This document shows, in pieces, positions 25,114-40,000 of a stretch of DNA of 64,000 nucleotides. Both the position numbers and the translations under genes were made by a program. Source of the DNA: Acanthochromis polyacanthus (Eukaryota > Chordata > Actinopteri > Pomacentridae); assembly GCF_021347895.1 (NCBI RefSeq), contig NC_067117.1:20888358-20952357 (forward strand), read 5' to 3'. The number at the start of each line of letters is the position of its first letter. The stretch's first letter is position 1. The notes beneath the pieces are model-generated. The model was not told the DNA's origin, ran no database searches, and was given only the letters and a program-made list of their open reading frames with translations.

Positions 25114-25501
25114 CACAAGTGTGTGTTTTTGAAGCGTTGGCCGACACTGTGCGGTCACACACTCACTGGACTGGCCTGTCCACATTGTTACCACAACGTG
25201 TCCGCACCAATCGATGTTAAAGCTGTCCTCGTTGGTTTCATCTTTGATTTTATTTTTGTTTTTTCCTCATCATTTTGTGTTTGTGAGGATGCAAACGTCA
25301 CTCATAAAGTTTCTATTGTAAAAAAAAAAAAAAAAAAAAAGGAAAAAACCTAAGTTGTTGGATTTGTTTTCAATATTGCTTTGATATCTGTTGCTAAGCC
25401 CACATGTCATGGAAAACAGACGACAGCAAGTTTTGGACTAAGATTAGGAGCGGTGTTCAGATGGACAGTTGTGGTTAAGTTGGAGAATCATTCAAAATAA
25501 A

Positions 25502-27430
25502 ACAGTATGTCATTGAAGCCGGCTGAGAGGTTTTCATCTTATTTTGAGCCAATTACTGTGTTATTTATTTATTAATACTCAAGTTATAGTAAAAACCTGT
25601 CATGGTATGTAGCCATGCATTTAGTTGTGGTTTCATTTGTCCAGAGGTTGATTTGTCTCTGAGATTTGTGCCTGATTTTGTTTGTCATGCACACAAGATT
25701 GTCACAAAAACATGCATATTTAAAATATATATATATTATCCATGTCAATCTGGATGATCCACAGTCCTCACGGTAAAATAATCCAATTGGAACTACTTTT
25801 TTAAGCAAAGAAATATTTTCTGTAAAGTCATTAAAGAAAATTCCATTCAGCTCCATTCTATTGGTGAGGAGGCAGAAACCTCAGAAATGAATTATTTAAG
25901 AAAAAAAAAAGAGCAGCCAGTATGGGGTGAGACAAAGTTACTGTAAACTGTGTGTCAAAGAATGAACTACTTTGGAACAGTGAAAAAATACACTTCATTT
26001 TCTCTGAATGTGAGCGTGTGTGTTTGTCAGTGTGGATGCGAGTCACTCCTCCTGTGGTATTTATGCAGTTCATGTGTTACAGTCCCGTTCATTTTCAGTA
26101 TTTTTTTGCCACTCCAAGTTGTTTTATCCGCATTGGATATCTTCAGACCGTTACAGCAAGAATCAAAGTTAAAAATGAAAGTTTAGGAACATTAACATTA
26201 CCCCCTAGTTTGAATCCATTGTGAGACTGATTTCATAGCACAGAGGCGATGTTTGGATGCTCCACACCCCAAAGCTACCAAACTGCACAGTAAATGCTAA
26301 ATCGTGAAGGTCATTCCAAACAGAACAATTAGCTATCTTTAATCACAGAGAGGTGCCTATATGCTCTGCCAAGCATGAAATGAATTACTGATTCCATCTT
26401 TTTCTGCCTGTACAACAGTTCTACTTCATGGTGTATGGAAACTGAAATGATACGGGGGAACTTTCACTGACCTCCACTTACATGATCCACGTTCACTGCA
26501 CTTTCCTGCATGTCTTTATAATGAAAAATGGCGGGTTAACTGATGTCAGCGCTTCCATTCTGCTTTATGAGTTGAAAGATCACATTTGTTTCTTTAATGA
26601 CTCTTATTTCATCCCTTCAGCAGAGGATAATAACCTAATCCTGCGGCATGAAGTCCAGATCAGAGCACGTACCTGTATATAGTAGTGCAGCAGTAGCATG
26701 TCAGTCTGACCATTTGCTTGTAAGAGAACAAGCACTTTGGATTACGTTTTTATAGGTTTATACTGTTGTCTTTAAAGTGCAACTTATTTTCAGATCACTA
26801 ATGTTGAATTAATTTATCTACAGTAAAGGATAGGAAACACAAAAAATTAATTGAAACCACTGTATGTGTCAGGCTTCACAATGCATTTGAATATGAGCTC
26901 CATTTGTAAAGGTATCATTACTAAAAGCTCCATAAAATATAGTTTATCCTCCGTGACAAATACGGTTTTCCTAATGTTCACCGTTTGACATTTATGATGA
27001 TGACTAAGATTCAACTAGAATCATTACATCGTAACAGTCGCTCTTAAATTTCATGATCATTATTTATGACATAATGTAGTGAGATCTGCTGCTTGCTTTA
27101 CATTTCTGAACAGCGATTCCTCTGAATAAAATGAGAGGCGTTTCTCATTTTTATTTCATTGCTTAGAGCTGGAATAAAAAGATGTTTCTGATGTTAGAGT
27201 TCATGTAAAATGCAGTTTTGAACCAATGGTACCAAAAGTGCAGCATTGTGAAGAAATAACATGTTTTTGTCCCCACCCAGTGGCAGCATCTTCTGTTCAC
27301 AATTCAATTTTTTTCAGCTTCCTTTTCACTTTATCATGCTATTTTTACACCAGTATCCCCTTTTATCCTTGTTTTTCACACTTTAAAAATACATTTAAAA
27401 ATAACGTGATACGAAGGAGGAAACATCAGG
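25502..27430. other. Intergenic region between convergent ube2r2 and nudt2
   Basis: No supported gene. A short poly-A run lies near 25900-25910. The flanking genes converge here, so this holds only transcript ends. Confidence 0.5.
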
Positions 27431-27962
27431 AGGTTGGACAAAATTTCTAGTATTTATTCTGGCAAAATCTGACTCAAAGTAGAGACAGATAACAGCATTA
27501 CCACACAAAACATATCCTTCACTTTAAGGTTTGCTGTTTGACCTGTGGTGGAACTCTCATGTTTAGAGCGGCCCTCCTCCATTATATTTGTCTACACTCA
27601 TTTTTCTGCTTTGGGTGTGGATTTCATCTTATTTACATTCAAACAAACATAATTTGCATGCTTAATCACATTGCACATGACTAAGAAGATACAAGGACAC
27701 AGATAATCATCTTTTTGTGCAGTACCTCGGATAAAATCATTAAGCCCGAGTTCAACTGTTGATTCATTTCCTCCCTGCTTGTCTTGACAGAAGAAAATCT
27801 ATTACTTAGATAAGATTTCGCAGAAGAGATAAGCCCTAAGCAAATGGTAAACACAGAAAAAGTCAGAATTCTGGATGCCCTGCCCGAAGAGAGTAAAGTC
27901 CCATGTGAGTTGGCAGTTATCCTCCTTATTTAATCCTCCCCAGTGTATAGTCTACAGCTGCA
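27431..27962 (-). other. Probable nudt2 3' UTR
   Basis: Directly downstream of the nudt2 stop on the minus strand, AATAAA at 27458-27453 is a candidate poly(A) signal. That would give a 3' UTR of roughly 0.5 kb. Confidence 0.4.
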
Positions 27963-30830
<2,868 letters not shown>

Positions 30831-30918
30831 AGATAGGCCCCCCTTCCCACGCAGCCCTGAGCTGTCGGCAGAACATTTGATCAGCTTGAAGGAGGAGACA
30901 CAGCTGCTGAGTTTTAAG
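30831..30918 (+). promoter_or_regulatory. Possible rfesd non-coding first exon
   Basis: An exon-like stretch ends in a donor (TTTTAAG, then GTAAAATAGG) at 30918/30919. An acceptor (cttcacag) at 31895 lies five bases before the rfesd ATG. A TATA-like agataaaaaagata occurs at about 30820-30835. This is a guess from splice signals only. Confidence 0.3.
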
Positions 30919-31899
30919 GTAAAATAGGTTAAAATTTCCTTTCGATATTTTCAAACAAAAACCAAAACTATACAGTGAGAGACAATCACACAGACATAGA
31001 GTTGTATAACATATTACTGAAAGAACTGTACAAACTTAGCTGTAATCTTTAAAGGTTTACTTATTTTTTGTCTTAACGTGAATTACTGTTTAGCTGTTCT
31101 GTGGCTCCTTCCTTCATATCAGCCGTCTGTAATTTAGACACAGGCTTCAAGAAATGTGACTTTTGCCGCTGCTTCTACTGTGCTTACTCAGCCTGAGCTG
31201 AAGTGCTCATTATTCCACTCCACTATACATGAATCATGCTTGCATCCAGATATTTTTGGTCTACACTGACTGTCATAGAGATTACACATGGAGATGATGC
31301 AGCTCTGGAGAACCAATGCCTGTGTTGAATGATGACAGCTAAATCTATGTCATTTACTTTAGCCTATATGTGTCACTTTATGTAGGTCATTGACTGCAAT
31401 CATCGGGCACATGATTGAACTGTTATTTTGCATTTAGGAAACAGACAACAAGCCAAAAATTGTGCTTGCTGTGGAATTATTTCCTTTTTTAAGCCTTTTT
31501 TTTTATTGCAATGAATATGTTCACACAGAATATAACAGATGATGGTGAGACAGATATTATGGACGAATGCTGCAGGTCTTAGTGTGTCTGGAAAAGAACT
31601 GATCAGTGCCAAGAAATGTTCTTGCTTGAATGTTCTAGAGGTGTTGTGGACTTACTTTAAGCTGACAACTGTGATGCGAGGTGCCAACACAATAATCCCA
31701 GTGACAAATCCAAAAGCCACACATTTCATGTGTAGTTAAGAAGCAGTGGAAGTTCTCATTTGAAAACATGTACTTTTTGCTGCACAGATGACATTGATTT
31801 TGGGTTAGCTACACCCAGTGTTGTGAATTGGGGATGTAAAAGTATTGTGACAAATCCTGATATTTCCTGCTTACACACTGAAGAGCACTTCACAGAGCC

Positions 31900-33053
31900 A
31901 TGGAGGAGAACGAGCAACCGACAGGAGGGCCGTATTTTGTGGGCAAAAAGGATGAACTGATTGAGGCAAAGCGCTCCTTCAGAACACTAGAGGACCGGGA
32001 TATACTGATTATCCACCATCAGGGAGTCTTCTACGCTCTGGACTCTTACTGCTATCGTGAGTTCAGTTTTTCTTGTGGAAAACTCAAAACAGCTGCTCTT
32101 TATTAGAGATGGAATTTAATGCTTTAGTTGCACTGAAAATTTGAATTTTACATTAGATTAGAATGTGGATCCAAAAAGTTGTTGATGAATGCCGATAAGT
32201 TGCTGCAAATGGAACTCCTGTGATAGGACAGTGGCTGCTTTGTTGCTTACTTACTTTGTTATCCATAGAACATTTAAGCACGTATCACCTCAAAAGGGTG
32301 TCCAGTCAGCACAAGCGTGTTAGTGTGCTGTACACTGTTTGCTTATTCTGTGATATACTCATCCTCTATCTTCCCGACAGATGCTGGGGGATTGCTGCAG
32401 AATGGAGACATTGAGGTGAGGTTTCCATTTGGCTCAACACATTTAATGTTGTGTCTTTGTCTAACCCAGAGGATAAAAATGAGCCAAACTGTCATTTAAG
32501 TTAAAGCACAGGACTGTACATTTTTGTGTTTTATCTCATTTCTGCTTTCTATGTGCACCGAAGTGCCAAAAGTCAACAGCTGGGCTCAGGCACAGAGGGA
32601 TACTGTAATTATAATATCAAACTTGCATAACATTAATGTTATACTGTAGTCCCACAGGGCCTAAATAACGAGGTTGTTTACCTGCTTTCTTTCCACACAC
32701 ACACACACACACAAACACATACACAGGAGCTTAATGGCAGGCTGTGCATAATTTGTCCGAAGCACAAGTACAAGATCACGTTAGCCGAAGGAGAGAGTTT
32801 GTACAAGGCCAACGACCCCCGGGATCCACAGCCTGTTCCCAGATGGTACTCGAAGGGCATGAAGCAGCGGACGCACACGGTTACAGAGATCAACGGGGAA
32901 GTCTTTGTCAAGCTCTCCAAGAGCCAGGGCTGGCTAGAGTCAGACTTCTTCCAGGGAGAAAAAGGCAAGCTGGAAAGAGCAAAAGCAGAGGCAGCTGAAC
33001 AGAAAGAAAAGGAAAAGAAAAAAGAGAAGAAAAAGCTTGAGAACACCAAATGA
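31900..33053 (+). CDS. rfesd: RFESD, Rieske Fe-S domain-containing protein
   Basis: This small soluble protein has a Rieske [2Fe-2S] domain. Its cellular role is poorly known. Exons 31900-32056, 32381-32415 and 32727-33053 join GT-AG in phase and give 172 aa (human RFESD 157). The cluster ligands are present: Cys51-Tyr-His53 and Cys74-Pro-Lys-His77, with the same 20-residue spacing as human. The His53 codon is split by intron 1 (C, then AT). Blocks NGDIEELNGRLC, HKYKITLAEGESLY and WYSKGMKQRTHTVTEINGE align with human. The C-terminus differs, with about 30 Lys/Glu/Ala-rich residues ending KKEKKKLENTK. The start has G at -3 and G at +4. A poly(A) signal is at 33313-33318. RFESD neighbours RHOBTB3 in human 5q15, as here. 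Confidence 0.93.
32694..32725. repeat. (CA)n microsatellite at the rfesd exon 3 acceptor
   Basis: A CA run of about 30 bases lies between the pyrimidine tract (ctgctttctttcc) and the AG of the last rfesd acceptor at 32725-32726. Confidence 0.9.
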
Positions 33054-33340
33054 GGACTGGATCTCAGTTGTCGTCGTTTGTCCCTCTGTTTTGCTCTAAA
33101 TGACTGTATGTAAAGGATGTTGGTTGTTAGATGACATCCACACAGTGCTCCGTTTCAAGTAAACTTGGGCAGGAATGGCCTCAAAATGGGTCTTGTTTTT
33201 AATGAGTGTGGGAGCATTTATCATTTTAAATTGCATGGCTCAGAGCTTACATGAAAATGTTTTACTTTAAAGCGTGCCACTTTGCCATTTTATGTTTGTT
33301 TCTTCTTCACTTAATAAATATTTCTTTCCATTATTTTAGT
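33054..33340 (+). terminator. rfesd 3' UTR and poly(A) signal
   Basis: AATAAA at 33313-33318, about 260 bases after the stop, is followed by T-rich sequence. That fits a cleavage site near 33335. Confidence 0.55.
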
Positions 33341-36300
33341 TTTTTATTCTGTCTTCTCAAATTGAATGGTGACATGAAGTAACTAGATGTGGGCCCTCAC
33401 TGGTGCACACTTTGCATTTCAGTGCTCTTCATGTATTATGCATACAGTGAATTAATCGATAAAATTACAGGAAAAAAAAGGGTTTATATAGATCAAAAAG
33501 TCCTAAAGTGGGTAATTGTTTATGTAAAATATAAAAAGATCACACCATGCTAGAGTCTGCGTTTTTGTAATATTCTTGTCTGTTTATTCCCTCAGATAAC
33601 ATCAAAAAGCATAAATATCAGGTCAGAGGCTGCATAGATTAGAGTGTTTAGGGTTTAGTGTGTCGTCTTTTGGCAAAGAACTCCTTCAGTGACTGTAAAA
33701 AAAACAATCTTGCTGAGTACTCAGAGTAAATCTCAGAGGTTGCTACAAGGTGTGTAGGGCAGCTTAAGTCGGTACTGTAGCTGTTTGGAAGATGCTGAAG
33801 AACTGTCCAGTCTGTCCTCCTATGGCCCACTGGTGCATACTATATATAGGAATGTATTTTTTATTAGGCTTTATTGTGAAGACTATTTAAAGAGTGCGAT
33901 TTGTCCAATGTGAGACATGAAAAATCCAGAAACGAGGGGATAGGTGCAAACTATTATTGCTACTATTAGCCTATTTATGGAATGATGTGTTAAATGTATC
34001 TTTATTTAACACAATGATCTGAGATGTGGCTTCGGCGAAAAAACAAAGTTAAATCATATTTTACTGCATAGGTTTTCATCATTTCTTTAGAATCTGATGC
34101 AAAAAGTCACGACAGGCTGTCACATTTAGATTGTTTCTGTGTTTGTGTACCCACAGCACAGGCTAAAGCAGTGACATGGCCCCAGAACTACAAATGCCAT
34201 GGGTTGGAAACACAAAGGCTATGGGGTTCAGTGTTTCTCTCTGCATGAATGATGCCGGTCTCTGTAGATGGCTTACAGCAAACTCTCCGCGCTGTCCGAA
34301 GGCCTTGGCCTCTGTGACACTTCAAATACGATCAAGAAATGCAGAGCCGTGGGTTATACGGAATAAGAGGGGAAGAAAAAGCATTAAATATTAAAATATG
34401 ATTATACAGTCAAGTTGGGAATCTTGACACAAGGCAGGGACCATTATCTGCAGGTGGTAATTTGCAGCAGGTCATGCAGAGGGCTGTTTGTCAAGATAAA
34501 GAGCAGACTGTGTGGGGAAAATGCTGAGTATCTGCCAGGGGGAGAGCATGTAAGTAGCATGGATTTACAGTGTTGCAGGGCATTTAAACTGAAGGCCAGG
34601 CTTTGTGTTTGCTTTACTCATCATGCTGTGAATGACACAAGAGGCTCTGATTAGACCTTTAAGGCTCAGACTCTCCTTGCTCTCCAACAGGCCTGGAATT
34701 TGTCCAAGAGGGACGACCGGATCTCATTGTTAGTCAAACTTTAATCAAATACTCCCACAACAAAACACCCCCACGGCCAGTTCAAGTATTCTCCTGCTGC
34801 GTCAGCAAACAGCCCAACACTTGCACAATGCGGCTGTCATTATTGCTACCACTACTCTAGTAAATAAAGGTGCTACCAGCAACCGAAACGGGTTCTTTGC
34901 AGTGCCATTGGAGAACCATTTTTAGTCCCACAAAGAACCTTTTAGCAAGAAGTTCTTACACAAATCCACAAAGGTACCCTAAAGAAAAATCTATAAATTA
35001 CTGTATTCATTTGTGTACCATAAACGGCAAGACAGTTCTTCATGGTTCTATTTTAGTCATATATGGGAGGCTACACTGATTGAAAAGGTGAAGTTCATTC
35101 ACTAAAACTTCAGTATCAAACTTTCATGAATACAACGATGGTGTCATAGTGCAAGTGAAAGCAGCATTAGAAAGTGAAACTGAAAGTGTTACATGCAGCA
35201 GCAGCCTAGCTATGTTTCCCATTCAGAAACATTACAGACACAAGGAAAAAGACACAGTTAGTGACTTCAGTTGACGGAGGAGCACACGTGGACCTTAAAG
35301 TGTTCCCAGTCGTTGAACATTAATTTGTTGCTTCCAGCTGTTTGTAGGAGTTTCTCCTCTAAGTTTCTTAAACACCTACAGCATCACACAGTAAGACAAA
35401 TATGAGCATCTCCAAAACACAAGAGGTGTGCACATTTACGCGCACCACACAGCACAGCAGCATCCTTATTAATCTGTAATAATTTCAATTATTCCTGACA
35501 TGGAGACAGGATTGGTCAGTATTTACCAGCACACACTGAGTCACAGTTTATCAGCTGCAGTCAAGCTGAGCTCTATTACAGTGGCATATTGTTTTACTGT
35601 AAAAGTCTGATCTGTTTACTAAAGTCAAAATTTTTTTGTCATTTCAAAGTTGTTGTTTATTAAACTGATGTGACTTTACAACTTCACAACGGGAAATTTG
35701 CAGCAGTGATGTTAATGTGAGTGTGGATGTAATACAGAACATGACCTCTTTAATCACTAAAATGAACATTTAGTCACACATGGATAGACATCGTAAAATC
35801 ATCAATAGACAATGGATGAATTAAGCTGAGTTAAGGGGCTGTTCTTCCTCAATTCACCAGATCCCCCATGCCTGATCTTTTTTTAAGTGGTGAATACTGA
35901 TTGAGTATGTGTAAAATCTGGGGTCATCGGTATCTTTAGTTTTTGAGTTAAAAATTCCCAAAGAAGGTGCATTCTTGTTGATTTTTGCATCTTTTCTTCA
36001 TGTCAATTTGTAGAGCAAAGTTTGGAGTGCCATAACTTGAGAATCATAGCAGTCAGAGTCCTGAAAATTTGCAGACTCATTGATATGTACACATGGTCTC
36101 CAATGGTACAACTGTGGTTTGATAGAATAACACAAACCAACAATATGATGGTGCAAATTTGTTTAAAAAAGATATCAATGTGTCCTGTGGGCCACACCAA
36201 GACTCCCATATGTCCACCCTTAAGGGAAAAACATTTGGAGGCGCCCCTGGTTTTTCTGCCTCTGGACAATCACTTTTAAAGCTTCATGCAAATGCTGGAG

Positions 36301-36480
36301 TTTCTCTTTGAAAGTTCAAGGGCTCACATTTGGAGGACAAAGCTGGTCCCCATCATGGTGAAAGCTTTGAAAAGACAACAGGAATAAAACAGCATCTGTA
36401 GTGATCTGTCCAAAGCCTGATCACAGTGTGTTCAGGTGTGTGTTTGGTGTGTGTGTGTTGTATCCTGAGCGTGTTGCTGA
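33341..36480. other. Intergenic region between rfesd and rhobtb3
   Basis: No gene is supported. A dispersed repeat with aagaacc/ggttcttt motifs lies at about 34885-35050, and 35321-35387 resembles the repeat module found in rhobtb3 intron 2. The remainder (35880-36420) is unrecognised. In human, SPATA9 lies between RFESD and RHOBTB3. Nothing like it was recognised here. Confidence 0.5.
34885..35050. repeat. Dispersed fish repeat with GGTTCTT/AAGAACC motifs
   Basis: Motifs gggttctttgcagtgccattg, ggagaaccatttttagtccc and acaaagaaccttttagc follow each other, ending near ttcttcatggttct. The pattern resembles a very common teleost non-autonomous element. The ends were not resolved. Confidence 0.5.
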
Positions 36481-36494
36481 GTCAGTCAGACCAC

Positions 36495-36531
<37 letters not shown>

Positions 36532-37071
36532 TCTCTCTCCAGTTGTTCTTCGCCTCTGAGACTTTGTTTTATCCGCCATCGTCATTCACACGGTGTGGAC
36601 ACGGAGGATCGGAGCTACCCTCTCTCTCTCTCTTTCTCTCCTCTCCTCGTCGTTATTTCGCGTTTTCCTGCCGCCTGACAACTTGTTTGTGTGTTAGCGC
36701 ATTGGGCTGCTGCTGTCCATGGGCGCTGCTGCTGTTGACACACTCCGGTTGTCCGGTGCGCCTCTGCGGGTCGGTTCGGGACGGGTATCGGTTGGGCGCC
36801 GCTTTGTTTTTTTATTTATTTATTTTATTTCTTAATTTATTGTTTTCATGAATGAATATCGAGGCGGGGAAATGCGAGTGACTGCGAAACTCCCTTGCAG
36901 CCGGGCTCCCGGGGGGCCAGCCGCCGATGAGAGGGATTAACGACGGAGCGGAGCCGTGGCTCATTGCGGAAAAAAAGCGAGCCTTGACTGCAGCCTGGCG
37001 CGGAGACGCACCGTGAGGGAAACGGGCTCCATAGCGTAGAGCAGCGGACCGAAAACCGCCGTGACCACAAT
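36481..37071 (+). promoter_or_regulatory. rhobtb3 CpG-rich promoter and 5' UTR
   Basis: A (CT)n run at 36498-36540 leads into a CpG-rich block (36550-37070) that ends at the first donor of rhobtb3. Several upstream ATGs lie in it, for example at 36719. The transcription start was not located. A 141-codon ORF over this block is a composition artefact. Confidence 0.6.
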
Positions 37072-40000
37072 GTAAGTTCATCTGAAGCTGCAACTCATCA
37101 CCACCTAGGAGGAAGAGAAGGGGCTCCTGCCTGCATGCTTTGTTTGTTTTACTGCCAATCTACCAGTGCTTGGAAAAAATAAATCTCCAACATTTATCCA
37201 ACCATAATAGCTGCACACTCAGGTGTGACAAAAGGCCTTGGCTCAGCTTCTTCTCAGTCATTCCCAGTGACATAACACTGATGCACTGTCTCCGTGATAG
37301 ACATGAATAATAAGGTGCAAAGGAGAAAGGTTCCTGCGCTCCCTCCTTTGGTGCTCCAGCATCATCATCATCATCATCATTCAGCTGCCTCCATTCACTC
37401 CAGCTGTTTTGCCTTACAGGTCTATCCACATCGTGGCTCTGGGCAGCGAGTGCCCCGGTGGAGTGGGACCCGGGGAGGAGATCATGGGCCAGGGGCAGCT
37501 GCAGGGAGGCTTGCTGTGGAGCTACCTGGGTCATGGAGCCCTGGTGGGACCCTGCGACCTGGAGAGCAGCCTGCACAACCCGGCCTTCATGGAGTACACC
37601 TCCAGGGTGTTTGGAGATGTCACCGTGGTGGTCCGGGATTGTCCCAGCTGGGTAAGAGATGGGTGGTGTGTTTATGGAAGAGACTCCTGCAGGATATAGT
37701 GGCTTGATGAGGAGTATTGTGTGTTTTTAAGCACGTTAACTGAGATCTTTATTGCACTGTTGTGGTTTAACATCACAGAGAGCACAACAGACAGTTTAGT
37801 TGACAGACTGAAGTTCAGGTTGTTGCTTCCAGCTGTTTGTAGGAGTCTTTCCTCTGAGCTTAATAACTACCTGCAGCATCAGGATCCAAACAGAGAGTTG
37901 TATACGCCAACATGGCAAAACATGTCATAAGAAGGTGGTGTAATTTTGCCAGAGCATTGTCACTGGGAGGTGTGTGTTTTCAAGCGTGCTTATGGAGATC
38001 TTTAGTGTGCTGTTATGGTTTAACATCAAGAACTGTTTAGTTGACAGACTGTTACCAGGAACCTCGGCTTAGTTTGTTGCTTCCAGCTGTTTGTAGAAGT
38101 TTTTCCTTTGAGCTTAATAAATATCTTCAGCATCAGACAGCATCAGGATGCAAAGAGAGGGGTCTGCACTTATTTAAGCAAAACACAGTTGTAACTTTCT
38201 GTTATGACTCCTCGTTGCATTTCCGTGCTTATGGTCGTATCAGCTTGTGTGATGCCAGATAAGGCTCGATTCACAGAGGAAGACTCTGAAACAGGCCAAC
38301 ATGGCAAAACACATCATCTAAAAGTGGTGTGATTTCGCCATGGCATTGTAACCGGGAGCTGTGTGCTTTTATGCACCTTAACAAGGATCTTTAGGGTGCT
38401 GTTATGGTTTAACCTGACAGAGAGCACAAAAGACACAGTTTAGTTGAAAGACTATTTAGATTAGTTTGTTGCACAACTAAACCAGCACAATACAATACAA
38501 CTGTAGCTTTCTGTTTTTTCCATATTTCGGGACAATATCATGTTTTTTTTATTAGACAAATGAGATCACTGTCTGAGTCTTATGTCCTCTAGTGTGTCCT
38601 CCCTGCAATGAAGAGGCAGCTCGAATTCAAAAAAGTGCATAGACCCGTGCATACAGTCTTCCACATTTTAAAATCCTTACTTGCTGTCGACATAGTCAGA
38701 GAAAGAGTTGAGGAGTAGGGTAGCAGGGCGAGTCCAGGCCTTAAAACCACATGTGGCTGAGGCATGCGGTTTGTATGTTCTGCTTTGTGCAACATGTTTT
38801 CTACTTCAAACTGATTTCCATATTCATGATCGTCTCAGCTTGTGCGATGCCAAGTCAGACTTGATTCATAGAGGAAAGGCCAGCATGGGAATCTATGTCA
38901 TGAAAGACTGGTGTAGTTTAGCCAGAGCACTGACACTGTGAGAGAGCGTGCGTCACTTCACTAATAAGCTGTATATTTTTCAATCTGCCACCGTTTCTCA
39001 GAAGACACACAAAATTTCAAATTCCAAGGGCACTTGCCTTCCAGCGCTGATTGCAGGCTTTATAAAAACATCTCTATTCTTAGTTGGACGCTATTTTAAC
39101 ATGCACTACACACACAGAGAGAGAAAAAAACACAGATGAAAGAACTTTTGTTCCTAATACCGTATGAATTTGAAATGAAAGCACTGTTATGGCTTTGTGG
39201 CAGCGCTGTATGCCTCCTGTTATAGGGCTGTCGAACCATGGCAGGGGTGTTGCCTAGGAAAGTCTGTCAGTCTCATTTTTTGTCCTTTATTGTGTTCAAA
39301 TTGCTCAAAGCTTTCTGAAGTCATTCTTTCTTGGCTAATGAGTTGAATCAGGTTAGTTCAGAGCAGTGATCCTTACACAAGTCCTTGGGGGTAAAGTCCC
39401 AAGAGGCAGCCACACTGAGGTATTCATACTTAGAAGGGGAAAGGTTATCTGAGGTCAGATTTGTGGTACAGGTTGGGGTATGTCGACACTCCTGCATTCC
39501 TCATGTGTGTGTCCTCCTCTGACCTCCCTCTGCCTACAGCTGTCGTCCTTTTCTTATCTTTCCAGGACTTGTTGGACAGCGACTGGGCCAGCGTACGGAA
39601 AGTTCTTGAGCAGGCGGACATCCTGGTTATTAAATATTCAGTCACAGACAAGTTGGCCTTCCAGCAGGTCAGGAACGGCTACGCCCCGAGACTCCGCCCG
39701 CTCCTCAGGCACTGGGGTGTCCCTGTCATCCTGGTCGCTGTTGGAGCACGGCTGAATGGTGAGCACGCCTTTGTTCTGTGTTTTTGTTAGAGCTGGAGAG
39801 GGAGTTTAGCTTCGCCGACAGCACTTTGCCAACTGACGCTTCCTCAAGTGAACAGTGGAGTTTGAGAGGAACCAAATTCAAAACATTCTCATCTTTCAGC
39901 TTCTGTGCTTAATATTCTAGTATTTTTGGGCCAGTTTACTTTTGCTTCAGTTGTTGGTCCATGTTCCAGTTTTTGGTTTCGGGACAATATCGTGTTCGTC

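Larger units (their letters stand above)
20002..25501 (+). other. Probable long ube2r2 3' UTR
   Basis: The 5.5 kb after the ube2r2 stop has no supported gene. It ends at a poly(A) hexamer AATAAA at 25496-25501, the best candidate end for the transcript. Human UBE2R2 also has a long 3' UTR. Earlier hexamers are present, for example near 23538-23543, so shorter forms are possible. Microsatellites lie at 20061-20103 and 25026-25113, and a poly-A tract at 25320-25340. The extent is inferred. Confidence 0.45.

Noticed and set aside
25027..25353. Cys-Val and His-Thr repeat ORFs on both strands
   Set aside because: They are translations of the (TG)n microsatellite.
32678..33049. 123-codon minus-strand ORF rich in Ser and Phe
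   Set aside because: It is the antisense of the lysine-rich rfesd last exon and CA repeat.
36426..36851. 141-codon plus-strand ORF upstream of rhobtb3
   Set aside because: It is low-complexity, starts in a CT repeat, lies in the 5' UTR/CpG island and resembles no protein.
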